This document shows positions 9,414 to 18,466 of a stretch of 64,000 nucleotides of DNA, one piece after another. Within the stretch, counting starts at the first letter, position 1. Every line of letters starts with the position of its first letter. The stretch lies in contig NZ_CP102830.1 in assembly GCF_024730785.1 (NCBI RefSeq), positions 1,054,001-1,118,000 of the forward strand, written 5' to 3'. The position numbers and the translations under genes are program-made. The notes below the pieces were generated by a model. The model ran no database searches and was not told the origin of the DNA. It was given only the letters and a program-made list of their open reading frames with translations. The stretch is from Pseudomonas sp. LS44 (lineage in GTDB: Bacteria; Pseudomonadota; Gammaproteobacteria; Pseudomonadales; Pseudomonadaceae).

Positions 9414-10241
9414 ATGAGCGATTACAGCGCCTGGTTGGGCCGCACCGAAGAAACCCATGAGGAAGTGAGCGCCACGCTGGTCAAGCGTCTCGCCGCGACG
9501 CTGAGCGAGCCCATGCCGGCCGTCGGCGAAGCGCTGCCGCCGCTGTGGCACTGGGCGTTCTTCCAAGAGCCAAATCCGGTGGACGAGGCTGGCCTGGGCG
9601 TGGACGGTCATCCGGCACGCGGTGGTTTTCTGCCCCCGGCGAACGACCGTAACCGCATGGCAGCGGGCGGGCGCTTCGAGTTTCATGAGCCGCTGCGGGT
9701 CGGCGGCCCGGTCACGCGGGTCAGCACCATCACCCAGGTCGAAGAAAAGCTCGGCCGCACCGGCGCGTTGCTGTTCGTCACCGTGCGCCACGACTATCTG
9801 CAAGACGCCCGTCTGGCTTTTCGGGAAGAGCAAGATATCGTTTACCGCGAGCCGACCCCGCCGAAACTCGGTGCTGGCGAGGCCGCGCCCGACGGCGACT
9901 GGCGCGAGGCCGTGGCGCCCACTTCGACCCTGCTGTTCCGTTATTCGGCCGTGACCTTCAATGGCCACCGTATCCACTACGACTGGCCCTACGTGACCGA
10001 GGCCGAAGGCTATCCTGGGCTGGTGGTTCACGGCCCGTTGATCGCCACGCTCAACCTGCGAGCTTTCTGCCGCGCCAACCCGCAGGCACGTTTGCGTCGC
10101 TTCAGCTATCGCGGCCAGCGTCCGCTGATCGCGCCGGAGTCGTTCGAGGTGAGCGGGCGCATCGTTGCGGCCGGCAAGGCCGAGCTTTGGGCCGCCAATG
10201 CCAGCGGTATCGCCCAGCGCGCCGAAGTGGAATTCGACTGA
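9414..10241 (+). CDS. ich: Itaconyl-CoA hydratase (MaoC/FAS1-dehydratase-like)
   Basis: A 275-residue double hot-dog protein of the 3-methylfumaryl-CoA (mesaconyl-C4-CoA) hydratase family. The N-terminal half has 'LPPLWHWAFF' and 'GGFLPPANDRNRMAAGGRFE', characteristic of this family. The C-terminal half has 'FNGHRIHYDWPY', the R-hydratase-like segment with the catalytic histidine. In P. aeruginosa the homologue PA0878 hydrates itaconyl-CoA to (S)-citramalyl-CoA. Here it is the first gene of the operon, divergent from the LysR gene and followed by an acyl-CoA dehydrogenase, PrpD-like protein, CoA-transferase and citramalyl-CoA lyase. That is the full set for itaconate breakdown. ATG with a weak GAGAA site upstream. 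Function follows from family plus synteny. Confidence 0.87.
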   Translation: MSDYSAWLGRTEETHEEVSATLVKRLAATLSEPMPAVGEALPPLWHWAFFQEPNPVDEAGLGVDGHPARGGFLPPANDRNRMAAGGRFEFHEPLRVGGPVTRVSTITQVEEKLGRTGALLFVTVRHDYLQDARLAFREEQDIVYREPTPPKLGAGEAAPDGDWREAVAPTSTLLFRYSAVTFNGHRIHYDWPYVTEAEGYPGLVVHGPLIATLNLRAFCRANPQARLRRFSYRGQRPLIAPESFEVSGRIVAAGKAELWAANASGIAQRAEVEFD

Positions 10242-10303
10242 AACCAATTTCCGGCGTGCACTGCGAGGGGCGCGCCAACCAGACAAGCACCGAGGAAAAC
10301 CAC

Positions 10304-11464
10304 ATGAATCCGAACAGCGAAGAACTGAATGCCATCCGTGAAGGCGTGCGCGCCCTCTGCGCCGAATTCGACGCCGCCTACTGGCGCAAGATCGATGATG
10401 AAAAAGGCTTCCCGGAGGCCTTCGTCGAGGCCATGACCAAGGCCGGCTGGCTGTCGGCGATGATCCCGGTCGAATACGGCGGTTCCGGTCTGGGGCTGGC
10501 CGAAGCCTCGGTGATCCTCGAAGAAGTCAACCATTGCGGCGGCAACTCCGGCACCGTACACGGCCAGATGTACAACATGTTCACCCTGCTGCGTAACGGC
10601 AGCGAAGCGCAGAAGAGCAAGTACCTGCCGAAGCTTGCCAGCGGCGAACTGCGCCTGCAGTCGATGGGTGTGACCGAGCCGACCACCGGCACCGACACCA
10701 CCAAAATCAAGACCAGCGCCGTACGCAAGGGCGACAAGTATGTGGTCAACGGTCAGAAGGTGTGGATCTCCCGCGTCCAGCACTCCGACCTGATGATCCT
10801 GCTGGCGCGCACCACGCCGCTGGCCGAGGTGAAGAAGAAGTCCGAGGGCATGTCGATTTTCATCGTCGACCTGCGCGAAGCCATCGGCAACGGCCTGACC
10901 GTGCAGCCGATTCCCAACATGGTCAACCACGAGACCAACGAGCTGTTCTTCGACAACCTGGAAATCCCGGTTGAAAACCTGATCGGCGAAGAGGGCAAGG
11001 GCTTCAAGTACATCCTCGACGGCCTGAATGCCGAGCGCACCCTGATCGCCGCCGAGTGTATCGGTGACGGCCGCTGGTTCATCGAGAAAGCCAGCGCTTA
11101 CGCCAACGACCGTGTTGTGTTCGGTCGTCCGATCGGTCAGAACCAAGGCATCCAGTTCCCGATCGCCGAAGCGCATATCGAAGTGGAAGCGGCCGACCTG
11201 ATGCGCTGGAAAGCCTGCCAGGAATACGACGCCGGGCTGAACGCCGGCGCCAGCGCCAACATGGCCAAGTATCTGGCCGCCAAGGCGTCCTGGGAAGCGG
11301 CCAACGCCTGCCTGCAGACCCACGGCGGTTTCGGCTTCGCCTGCGAATACGACGTCGAGCGCAAGTTCCGCGAGACCCGTCTGTACCAGGTGGCGCCGAT
11401 CTCCACCAACCTGATCCTGTCCTACGTGGCCGAGCACATTCTCGACCTGCCGCGTTCGTTCTAA
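10304..11464 (+). CDS. Acyl-CoA dehydrogenase (itaconate cluster)
   Basis: A 386-residue FAD acyl-CoA dehydrogenase of full length. Substrate/FAD motif 'MGVTEPTTGTDTTKIKT', a glutamate in 'NAERTLIAAE' at the position of the catalytic base in isovaleryl- and long-chain-type enzymes, and 'THGGFGFACEYDVER' near the C-terminus are all visible. GAGGAAAACCAC precedes the ATG at 10304. The equivalent gene in P. aeruginosa is PA0879, whose exact role in itaconate use is not settled because the core route (CoA-transferase, hydratase, lyase) needs no dehydrogenation. It may oxidise a related methylsuccinyl-type CoA ester and feed it into the same route. It sits between ich and the MmgE/PrpD gene on the same strand. 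Confidence 0.88.
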   Translation: MNPNSEELNAIREGVRALCAEFDAAYWRKIDDEKGFPEAFVEAMTKAGWLSAMIPVEYGGSGLGLAEASVILEEVNHCGGNSGTVHGQMYNMFTLLRNGSEAQKSKYLPKLASGELRLQSMGVTEPTTGTDTTKIKTSAVRKGDKYVVNGQKVWISRVQHSDLMILLARTTPLAEVKKKSEGMSIFIVDLREAIGNGLTVQPIPNMVNHETNELFFDNLEIPVENLIGEEGKGFKYILDGLNAERTLIAAECIGDGRWFIEKASAYANDRVVFGRPIGQNQGIQFPIAEAHIEVEAADLMRWKACQEYDAGLNAGASANMAKYLAAKASWEAANACLQTHGGFGFACEYDVERKFRETRLYQVAPISTNLILSYVAEHILDLPRSF

Positions 11465-11599
11465 TCAGGTTCGACCTGCTGCGCGTCGGCATGACTGCGT
11501 TGGAGTCGAATTCGGATGTGCTCATTTGCTTCAGCAAACTGCGCATCCTCATTCGTCTCCGCCTTGTCCTGCTCTAGCTCGCGAGGTCTTGGAAAGTCG

Positions 11600-12964
11600 A
11601 TGAGTGAGAACAAAATGAACAACACATACGCTTTAGCGGAATTCCTCGCCGGCCTGCGTTATGAAGACCTGCCGCAGGCGGTGGTCGAGCGCACCGAAGA
11701 CCTGTTCCTCGACTGGCTCGCCTCGGCTTTGGGTAGCCAGGGCCAGCACCCGATTCCGCTGTTCGAGCGGTATGCCGAGAAGATGGGCCCGGCCGATGGT
11801 CGCTGCCAGATCCTGGTCAACGGCAAGCGCAGCTCGGCGTACTTCGCCGCACTGGTCAACGCTGCCAGTTCGCATCTGATCGAGCAGGACGACCTGCACA
11901 ACAGCTCGGTACTGCACCCGGCCACCGTGGTGTTCCCGGCAGCCCTGGCGGCCGCGCAGGACCTCGGCAAGTCCGGCCGTGAGTTGATCCTCGCCTCGGT
12001 GGCCGGCTATGAAGCGGGCATTCGCATCGGCGAGTTCATGGGCCGCTCGCACTACCGCATCTTCCACACCACTGCGACGGTCGGCACCCTGGCCGCTGCC
12101 GTGGCGGTGGGCAAGCTGCTCGACTTCGATACCGAGCAGTTCGTCAATTGCCTGGGCAGCGCCGGCACCCAGGCCGCCGGGCTGTGGGAATTCCTCCGCG
12201 ACGCGGCGGACTCCAAGCAGCTGCATACCGCCAAGGCCGCCGCCGATGGCCTGCTCGCCGCCTACCTGACCGAAGACGGTCTGACCGGCGCGAAGAGCAT
12301 CCTCGAAGGCGAGCAGGGCATGGCCGCCGGGATGTCCAAGGATGCCGACGCCAAGTGGCTGGTCGACCGTCTTGGCACGCGCTGGGCGCTGGCCGAGACC
12401 TCGTTCAAGTTCCACGCCTCGTGCCGTCACACCCACCCGGCCGCCGATGCACTGTTGTTGCTGATGCAGCGCGAAGGGCTCAGCCACGAGCAACTCGCCC
12501 ACATCACCACCCGTGTGCACCAGGGCGCCATCGATGTACTGGGGCGCGTGGTGGTGCCGCAGAGCGTGCACCAGGCGAAGTTCTCCATGGGCGCCGTGCT
12601 CGGTCTGATCGCCGTGTATGGCAAGGCCGGACTGGTCGAATTCGAGCAGCATGCGTTGAGCGATCCACATGTCGCCGCGGTGCGCGAGAAGACCGAGATG
12701 GTCCTCGATCCTGAAGTCGACGGTGCCTACCCACAGCGTTGGTTGGGTCGTGTCGAGGTGCTTTGCACCGACGGGCGGAAATTCACCGCCGCCATCGACG
12801 AGCCCAAAGGCGATCCGGGTAACACCCTCAGCCGTGCCGAGCTGGAAGACAAGTTCCAGCGTTTGCTGGCGTTCTCCGGTGCGCGCACCGAAGCGCAAGG
12901 CGCTGAACTGATCGCCAAGGTCTGGGCGCTGCACAAGACGGATGATCTCCAGGCCATCGTCTGA
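11600..12964 (+). CDS. MmgE/PrpD family protein (itaconate cluster)
   Basis: A 454-residue MmgE/PrpD protein, the fold of 2-methylcitrate dehydratase and of mammalian cis-aconitate decarboxylase (IRG1). Visible segments include 'LFLDWLASALGS', 'IEQDDLHNSSVLHPATVVFPAALAAA'-type helix (split here by convention) and 'KFHASCRHTHPAADALL', the family's conserved active-site region. I start it at the ATG at 11600, preceded by GGAAAG; a 28-residue upstream extension is not family-like. It corresponds to PA0881 in P. aeruginosa. Possible roles are dehydration or isomerisation of citramalate, methylcitrate or aconitate-like acids. The specific reaction is not established, and the name PrpD should not be transferred. 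Confidence 0.85.
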   Translation: MSENKMNNTYALAEFLAGLRYEDLPQAVVERTEDLFLDWLASALGSQGQHPIPLFERYAEKMGPADGRCQILVNGKRSSAYFAALVNAASSHLIEQDDLHNSSVLHPATVVFPAALAAAQDLGKSGRELILASVAGYEAGIRIGEFMGRSHYRIFHTTATVGTLAAAVAVGKLLDFDTEQFVNCLGSAGTQAAGLWEFLRDAADSKQLHTAKAAADGLLAAYLTEDGLTGAKSILEGEQGMAAGMSKDADAKWLVDRLGTRWALAETSFKFHASCRHTHPAADALLLLMQREGLSHEQLAHITTRVHQGAIDVLGRVVVPQSVHQAKFSMGAVLGLIAVYGKAGLVEFEQHALSDPHVAAVREKTEMVLDPEVDGAYPQRWLGRVEVLCTDGRKFTAAIDEPKGDPGNTLSRAELEDKFQRLLAFSGARTEAQGAELIAKVWALHKTDDLQAIV

Positions 12965-12970
12965 TGGGTG

Positions 12971-13032
12971 GCGTAGGGCGGGTGAAACCCGCGAAATGAC
13001 TGGCGGCACATGGCGGGTTTCACCCGCCCTAC
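12971..13032. repeat. REP-like palindrome, GTAGGGCGGGTG family
   Basis: Two ~20-bp arms, 12973-12992 and 13013-13032, are perfect inverted copies beginning GTAGGGCGGGTG and separated by 20 bases. The unit follows the MmgE/PrpD stop codon. A second member of the same family is at 42590-42646. A weaker inverted pair (GTAGGTTGGGTTGAGC-like) follows at about 13058-13140. Confidence 0.8.
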
Positions 13033-13166
13033 ACTCTGGTCTGAGTGACCAATGCCCGTAGGTTGGGTTGAGCTTGCGATACCCAATATGCGCTGCATCG
13101 GTATGACGCTGGATATCGCTTCGCTCGACCCAGTCTACGGAAACGCAAGAATCGGCAGGATTTGAA

Positions 13167-14372
13167 ATGAACGACACCACGCAGAACCCCCGCCCGCTCG
13201 ACGGCATCACCGTGATCAGCCTCGAGCACGCCATCGCCGCACCGTTTTGCACCCGTCAGCTGGCCGATCTCGGCGCGCGGGTGATTAAGGTCGAACGGCC
13301 CGGTGTCGGTGACTTTGCCCGTGGCTACGACGAGCGCGTGCGTGGCATGGCGTCGCACTTCGTGTGGACCAACCGCTCCAAGGAAAGCCTGTCGCTCGAC
13401 CTCAAGCAGGCCGACGCCTTCGCCGTGCTCGATCAACTGCTCGGCCAGGCCGACGTGCTGGTGCAGAACCTCGCTCCGGGCGCCGCAGCGCGCATGGGCC
13501 TGTCGTTCGAGGCGCTGCACGAGCGTTTTCCGCGGCTGATCGTCTGCGACATCTCCGGCTATGGCGAAGGCGGTCCCTACCAGGACAAGAAGGCCTATGA
13601 CCTGCTGATCCAGAGCGAGAGCGGTTTCCTCTCGGTTACTGGCGGCCCGGGTGAAGACGAGATGGCCAAGGCCGGCTGCTCGATCGCCGACATTTCCGCC
13701 GGTATGTACGCCTACACCGGCATCCTCTCGGCGCTGCTGCTGCGTGGCAAGACCGGCGTTGGCAGCCAAATCGACGTGTCGATGCTGGAGAGCATGGCCG
13801 AGTGGATGAGCTTCCCGATGTATTACGCCTTCGAGGGCGCCACCCCGCCGGCCCGCGCCGGTGCCGCACACGCCACCATCTACCCGTACGGACCATTCCC
13901 GGCTGGTGATGGCGGTACGGTGATGCTCGGTGTGCAGAACAATCGCGAGTGGGCGGCGTTCTGCCAGAGCGTGCTGCAGCGTGCCGAATTGCTCGACGAC
14001 CCGCGTTTCACCACCACTGCCCTGCGCGTGGCCAATCGCGATGCCTTGCGTGCGGCGATCGTCGAGGCGTTCTCCGCGCTCAAGGCCGAGGAAGTGGTCG
14101 AACGCCTGGAGCAGGCGCAAATCGCCAACGCCCATGTCAATGACATGCAGGGCTTGTGGAACCATCCGCAGCTCAAGGCGCGCGACAGCTGGCGCGAGAT
14201 CGACAGCCCGGTCGGCACGCTGCCAGCCATGCTACCGCCGGGCCGCAATGCCGCTTTTACCCCGCGGATGGACGCCGTGCCCGCGCTCGGCGAGCATACC
14301 GACAGCCTGCTCGGTGAGTTGGGTTATGCGCCGGCCGATATCCAGCGCTTGCGTGATAACGGCGCGGTCTGA
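13167..14372 (+). CDS. ict: Itaconate CoA-transferase-like protein (class III, CaiB/BaiF)
   Basis: A 401-residue class III CoA-transferase. The N-terminus 'LDGITVISLEHAIAAPFCTR' and 'LGARVIKVERPGVGD' are typical, and the catalytic aspartate lies in 'CSIADISAGMYAYTG'. In P. aeruginosa the homologue PA0882 moves CoA from succinyl-CoA to itaconate. The CoA ester is then hydrated by the MaoC-type enzyme encoded upstream and cleaved by the lyase encoded downstream. AGGATTTGAA precedes the ATG. It is separated from the MmgE/PrpD gene by 202 bp holding REP-like palindromes, so the operon is interrupted by hairpins but all genes stay on one strand. Confidence 0.87.
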   Translation: MNDTTQNPRPLDGITVISLEHAIAAPFCTRQLADLGARVIKVERPGVGDFARGYDERVRGMASHFVWTNRSKESLSLDLKQADAFAVLDQLLGQADVLVQNLAPGAAARMGLSFEALHERFPRLIVCDISGYGEGGPYQDKKAYDLLIQSESGFLSVTGGPGEDEMAKAGCSIADISAGMYAYTGILSALLLRGKTGVGSQIDVSMLESMAEWMSFPMYYAFEGATPPARAGAAHATIYPYGPFPAGDGGTVMLGVQNNREWAAFCQSVLQRAELLDDPRFTTTALRVANRDALRAAIVEAFSALKAEEVVERLEQAQIANAHVNDMQGLWNHPQLKARDSWREIDSPVGTLPAMLPPGRNAAFTPRMDAVPALGEHTDSLLGELGYAPADIQRLRDNGAV

Positions 14373-14399
14373 GCTGCTGCTCCTGATTTTGGAGTCCCT

Positions 14400-14485
14400 T
14401 ATCCCCCAGCTGCGGGGACGAGGTAGGGGAGAGGATTGATCATCCTCCCCTCACTAACCCTCTCCCCAAAAGGGCGAGGGGGATT
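14400..14485. repeat. G/C-rich multi-hairpin intergenic repeat
   Basis: Three successive inverted motifs are visible: CCCC-6-GGGG at 14404-14417, an imperfect AGGGGAGAGGAT/ATCCTCCCC pair, and CCCTC...GAGGG around an AAAAG loop near 14459-14480. This type of CCCTCTCCC palindrome is frequent between Pseudomonas genes. It lies between the CoA-transferase and lyase genes. Confidence 0.55.
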
Positions 14486-14552
14486 CCATCTATTGCTCCT
14501 GAAAGATCGTGAATAGGCCCTAACGGTCCGTCGAACCCCTAAGGAATACCCC

Positions 14553-15368
14553 ATGACTCAATTCATCCGCACGGCGCTGTTTGTGCCCGGCAGCCGTCCA
14601 GAACGTTTCGCCAAGGCCCTGGCGGTCGGCGCCGACACAGTGATCGTCGATTTCGAGGATGCAGTCGAGGAATCGCTGAAGATCCAGGCGCGCGATAATC
14701 TGCGCAGCTTTCTCGCCGAGCATCCCGAAGCGCGCGTGTGGGTGCGCATCAACGCGGCCTGCCATACCGAACACACGGCTGAATTGGCGCTGTGCCGCGA
14801 GCTCGATGGGGTGGTCGGGGTAATGCTGCCCAAAGCCGAGCGTGCGGCCCAGGTGCATGGCGCGGCTTCCTGCGGTAAGCCGCTGTGGCTGTTGATTGAA
14901 AGTGCGCTCGGCGTGCTGGCGCTGCCGGAACTGGCCGCCTGTTCCGGTGTGCAGGGCATGAGTTACGGTGCCCTCGATTTTGCCCTCGATCTGGGCCTGA
15001 GCACTGGCACGGCAGGCGCGCAAATCATGCTCGACCAATTGCGCTGTGCGCTGGTCCTGCACTCGCGTGTCAATGATCTGCAAGCACCGCTGGAAAGCGT
15101 CTACCCGGCGTTCAACGACGATCAAGGCCTGGCTGACGCAATCCGCCGTTCGCGCGACATGGGCCTGGGCGGCGCCTTGTGTATCCATCCCAAGCAGGTC
15201 GCCGTGGTACATGCGGCGCTGGCCCCGACGGCCGAGGAACTGACCTGGGCGCGGCGGGTGGTCGCGGCTGGTGCCGACGGTGCGGCGGCGTATTCGCTTG
15301 ATGGGCAGATGGTCGATGCGCCGGTGATCAATCGCGCCCGGCGCTTGCTGGCGGCGGCGGGCGAGTAG
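14553..15368 (+). CDS. ccl: (S)-citramalyl-CoA lyase (CitE-like)
   Basis: A 271-residue HpcH/HpaI-CitE lyase. 'ALFVPGSRPERFAKALA' and 'GADTVIVDFEDAVEES' are the family opening, the acidic residues of the latter binding Mg2+. 'MSYGALDFALDLGLS' and 'GALCIHPKQVAVVHAAL' complete the barrel motifs. The homologue PA0883 cleaves (S)-citramalyl-CoA to acetyl-CoA and pyruvate, the last step of itaconate degradation. AAGGAATACCCC precedes the ATG. It is the final gene of the operon that starts at ich, and a 61-bp palindrome lies after it. Related malyl-CoA or beta-methylmalyl-CoA lyase activity is possible, but the neighbours make citramalyl-CoA the best guess. Confidence 0.87.
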   Translation: MTQFIRTALFVPGSRPERFAKALAVGADTVIVDFEDAVEESLKIQARDNLRSFLAEHPEARVWVRINAACHTEHTAELALCRELDGVVGVMLPKAERAAQVHGAASCGKPLWLLIESALGVLALPELAACSGVQGMSYGALDFALDLGLSTGTAGAQIMLDQLRCALVLHSRVNDLQAPLESVYPAFNDDQGLADAIRRSRDMGLGGALCIHPKQVAVVHAALAPTAEELTWARRVVAAGADGAAAYSLDGQMVDAPVINRARRLLAAAGE

Positions 15369-15438
15369 CTTCGAGAATTAATAGCTTCGGCAACTATTGG
15401 GCCGTCCGCTCGGACGGTTGCGCTCTGCTAACTGTGGC

Positions 15439-15499
15439 GTAGCCCGGATGCAATCCGGGGTGAGGAGTTGCCGGTTTCCCCGGATTGCATCCGGGCTAC
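15439..15499. repeat. 61-bp REP-like palindrome, GTAGCCCGGATG family
   Basis: Perfect 22-bp inverted arms at 15439-15460 and 15478-15499, beginning GTAGCCCGGATGCAATCC, with a 17-base centre. It sits between the convergent lyase and MalT-like regulator genes and could end transcription from both sides. An element of identical length and nearly identical arms is found inside the urea carboxylase reading frame at 62207-62267. Confidence 0.88.
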
Positions 15500-15521
15500 G
15501 GGCTCCTCTCTCCAATCTGCG

Positions 15522-18284
15522 CTAGTCGATCAATCCCCGCGTGCGGGCGATGGCCACCGCTTCGGTGCGCCCTTGCGCGCCGAGCTTGGAGTTGATGTTG
15601 CGCAGGTGCGACTTCACGGTGAACTCCGAGAGAAACATCTTTTCGGCGATCACCCGATTGCGATGGCCTTCGGCAAGCAGGCGGATGACCTGAATTTCGC
15701 GAGCGGTGAGCGCCTCCCGTGATCCATTCGTGTCTTGCTCCAGGCCGGCTTGCACGGCCGCGGAGTTGTCGACTTTGCTTATGCGTTCGAGCAGCTCGGC
15801 AAGAAACCGCGGTTCGATGCCCGTCGGCAGGTTTTTCCCTTGATGGGTCGCGGCCCAGAGCTTGAGTAGCTCGGTCATCGCGTGACCTTCATCGAGAAAA
15901 GTGCGCCGGAATCCTTCGTGACTGGCGAAGCGGAGCGCCTGGGTCAGTTCGTCGAAGGCGGCGGGCAGCGCCCCGGCACCGGTCAACGCCAGGGCGCGCA
16001 ACACGCGCAGTTTCAGGGCGCGGCGATGGTGCTGGGTGCTTTGCGCCTGCTGGATGGCCTGCTCCAGCTCGGCGGCCGGCTCTTTACAGTCGCCCTGGCT
16101 GATGCGCAAGCGCCAGCGGACGATCGACGGCAGGTCGACATCGGTGGCATACATCGAAACGCCTGGGCGCTCCCAATCGCTCATCAGCTCGGCCGAGCGC
16201 AGCGCTTGAGCTGCGGCATCGGGACGACCTTCCAGGGTGGCGATGCGCGCACGTTCCAGCCAGGCGCTGCACACCACGCGCGATGAACTGATCTGGTGGC
16301 CGAGCTGCTCCAGTTCGGCGAGATAGCGCAGCCATTGGTCTTTATCGCCGCGCAAATGAGCCATGCGCGACAGCAGGATGTGGCTGGCAATCAGTTGATC
16401 GGGCGTACTGTTGTCCTTGGCATAGGGAAGGATGTCGAGCAAGGACTGTTCGGTTTCGCCCAGCTCGTCCGCCTCGTACAGCGCCATTGCGAGAATCACG
16501 ATGATGCTCGACCGTCCGCCTATCGCTTCGCCGGCGGTGTCGCCGTAATGCCGCTCGGCGGCGGTATGCAGGCGCGCCAGGGCATTGCCCAAGCGTCCCT
16601 GAACCAGATCGAGGATGCCCTCCATGCAGCCGGCCATGCTGCGCATATAAGCGGAGCGGCGATAGATCGGCCGTTGCAGAGCACGTGACAGCAGGCTGCG
16701 TGCCTCATCGTACTTACTGGTGGCAATCAGGCTGAACGCCAGGGAATTGGTGACCACGCCGTATTGGAACATGTCGTCCGGTGGCAGCCGGTCGAGCTGC
16801 TTGGGGCCGGCGATACAGCATTCCTCCACCTGTTCGGTCATCACCAGCAGCAAGCAGCGCACGGTTTCGGCTTCTAGCGCGTAACCCTGACGTTCGCCAT
16901 CGGCTTCATAGACCTTCAGGCGCTGCAGGATCAGCGCGACTTCCTGATAGCGGCGACCAATTACCAGGGTCCAGGCGTAAGCGACCAGCAGGTTTGGGTG
17001 GTCGTTCAGCTCGCTCTCGGGAATCTGATCGAGCCAGCGCAGGAGCAAACGCGAGCGGCCGGCATCCATCAACTCGGTGACGTGCGCGGCGATTTGCACT
17101 GCTGCCTCGGCCGTAGCATTGGCGCGCAGCAAATGCTCAATTGCCGGTACCGGTCGATTGACCGACAAATACCACTGCGCAGCGGCTCGGTGCAGGGTCT
17201 CGGCGTGGCCTGGGTACTGGCGGTTCAGCGCATCGCCGAGGAAGCTGGCAAACAGGCTGTGGTAGCGGAACCAGCTGCGTTCATTGTCCAGCGGGAACAG
17301 AAACAGGTTGGCCTTTTCCAGGTATTCGATCATCGCCTGGCTGTCGTCGCGCCCGGTGATGAAGTCGCACAATGGCGCGCACAGCCGGCTCAGCACGCTG
17401 GTCTGCAGGAGAAACAGCCGGCATTCCTCGCTCTGTCGGGCGAGGATGTCCTCGGCCAGGTATTCGGCCAGCTCGAGATTGGAGCCGGAGAACGAGGAAA
17501 CGAAGGCGGCATAGTCGGTGCGCTCATGCAGCGACAGGCTGGCCAGGAAGATCGCCGCCGCCCAACCCTCGGTACAGCGGTGCAGGGTGGCGATTTCGTT
17601 GTCGCGCAACTCCAGTTCGTGCTTCTCGCGGATGAATACGGTGGCTTCGTCGAGCGAGAAGCGCAGTGCGCTAGGGCCGATCTCGACCAGCTGACCGCGC
17701 GCGCGGATGCGCCCCAAGCCGATGTCCGGAGCGCTGCGCGAGGTGATCACCAGCAAGCTGCCGGCCGGCAACGCTTCGATCAGCTGCTGGATGAAATTGA
17801 GGACTTGTGGGTTCTGCAGTACTTCGAACTCATCGAGCAGCAATGAGAACGGCGTGGGGGCGGCAGCGATGCGGTCGAGCAGGTCGAGGCTCAATTCCGA
17901 CAGGCTGTGCTGTTCCTGGTGCGGCGTCTGGGCTTCCTGCTCGCCCATGCTCAAGCGCTCGAAGCCGATATTCAGGTGTCGGACAAAACGCTGCAGGTCG
18001 TTGTCAGCGATGTCCAGATTGAACCAGATGGCCGGTCGCCCGGAGGCCAGGCAATGGGCATGGTATTGCTGCATCAGGGTGCTTTTGCCAAACCCCGCCG
18101 CCGCGCGGATCAGCACCAGCTTGGTCGGCCCGGCATCGATCATCGGCTTGAGCAGCTTTTGTCGCTGCAAGTGGCTCGGCGCCGAGATCGGCGGTGCCAG
18201 CTTGGCAGGCAGCACGCGTGAAATCGATTCTGAAGAGGAGAAGCCCGACGGGCTCGGCGAGCTGTACACGATCGGTTCTTTCAT
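15522..18284 (-). CDS. MalT-like LuxR-family transcriptional regulator (STAND ATPase)
   Basis: About 920 residues from the ATG ending at 18284 (an in-frame start to 18401 would add 39 unlikely residues). Walker A is 'RAAAGFGKSTL', Walker B-like 'FSLLLDEFEVLQ', followed by winged-helix and TPR-like helical repeats. The C-terminal LuxR HTH reads 'LTAREIQVIRLLAEGHRNR' and 'SEFTVKSHLRNINSKL'. This is the layout of MalT and AlkS-type activators, large ATP- and inducer-dependent regulators of catabolic genes. It is divergent from the acyl-CoA ligase gene that opens the long catabolic gene run, so it is the likely activator of that run. The inducer is unknown. It shares architecture but not close sequence with the MalT-like gene at 5868. 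Confidence 0.86.
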   Translation of the reverse strand: MKEPIVYSSPSPSGFSSSESISRVLPAKLAPPISAPSHLQRQKLLKPMIDAGPTKLVLIRAAAGFGKSTLMQQYHAHCLASGRPAIWFNLDIADNDLQRFVRHLNIGFERLSMGEQEAQTPHQEQHSLSELSLDLLDRIAAAPTPFSLLLDEFEVLQNPQVLNFIQQLIEALPAGSLLVITSRSAPDIGLGRIRARGQLVEIGPSALRFSLDEATVFIREKHELELRDNEIATLHRCTEGWAAAIFLASLSLHERTDYAAFVSSFSGSNLELAEYLAEDILARQSEECRLFLLQTSVLSRLCAPLCDFITGRDDSQAMIEYLEKANLFLFPLDNERSWFRYHSLFASFLGDALNRQYPGHAETLHRAAAQWYLSVNRPVPAIEHLLRANATAEAAVQIAAHVTELMDAGRSRLLLRWLDQIPESELNDHPNLLVAYAWTLVIGRRYQEVALILQRLKVYEADGERQGYALEAETVRCLLLVMTEQVEECCIAGPKQLDRLPPDDMFQYGVVTNSLAFSLIATSKYDEARSLLSRALQRPIYRRSAYMRSMAGCMEGILDLVQGRLGNALARLHTAAERHYGDTAGEAIGGRSSIIVILAMALYEADELGETEQSLLDILPYAKDNSTPDQLIASHILLSRMAHLRGDKDQWLRYLAELEQLGHQISSSRVVCSAWLERARIATLEGRPDAAAQALRSAELMSDWERPGVSMYATDVDLPSIVRWRLRISQGDCKEPAAELEQAIQQAQSTQHHRRALKLRVLRALALTGAGALPAAFDELTQALRFASHEGFRRTFLDEGHAMTELLKLWAATHQGKNLPTGIEPRFLAELLERISKVDNSAAVQAGLEQDTNGSREALTAREIQVIRLLAEGHRNRVIAEKMFLSEFTVKSHLRNINSKLGAQGRTEAVAIARTRGLID

Positions 18285-18422
18285 AGGCGGGCGCTTGTGG
18301 CTGAGCGGGATTCGCTGCGCAATGGCGCAGCCTGAGATAAGCCTATCTTGCCACGTCGCGCGCGTATGGAGCGTTGTTCTTTTGTAGCACAGAACAAGCA
18401 AATCGACGCTTGCCGGGTGTGG

Positions 18423-18466
18423 GCGGTCATTCGTCGGCTGGTAGTCCGTTCGAACCAGCGGTCATT
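18423..18466. promoter_or_regulatory. Two direct repeats in the divergent promoter, candidate MalT-like activator sites
   Basis: The nonamer GCGGTCATT occurs twice in the same orientation, at 18423-18431 and 18458-18466, within the 275-bp gap between the regulator and the ligase gene. Start-to-start spacing is 35 bp, near whole helical turns. MalT-type activators bind repeated short sites, so these are reasonable candidates; no other support is visible. Confidence 0.3.

Noticed and set aside
11600..12964. prpD (2-methylcitrate dehydratase) or cis-aconitate decarboxylase
   Set aside because: The family is right but no prpB/prpC lies nearby, and in a degradative itaconate operon a decarboxylase making itaconate is unlikely. 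The specific function was left open.
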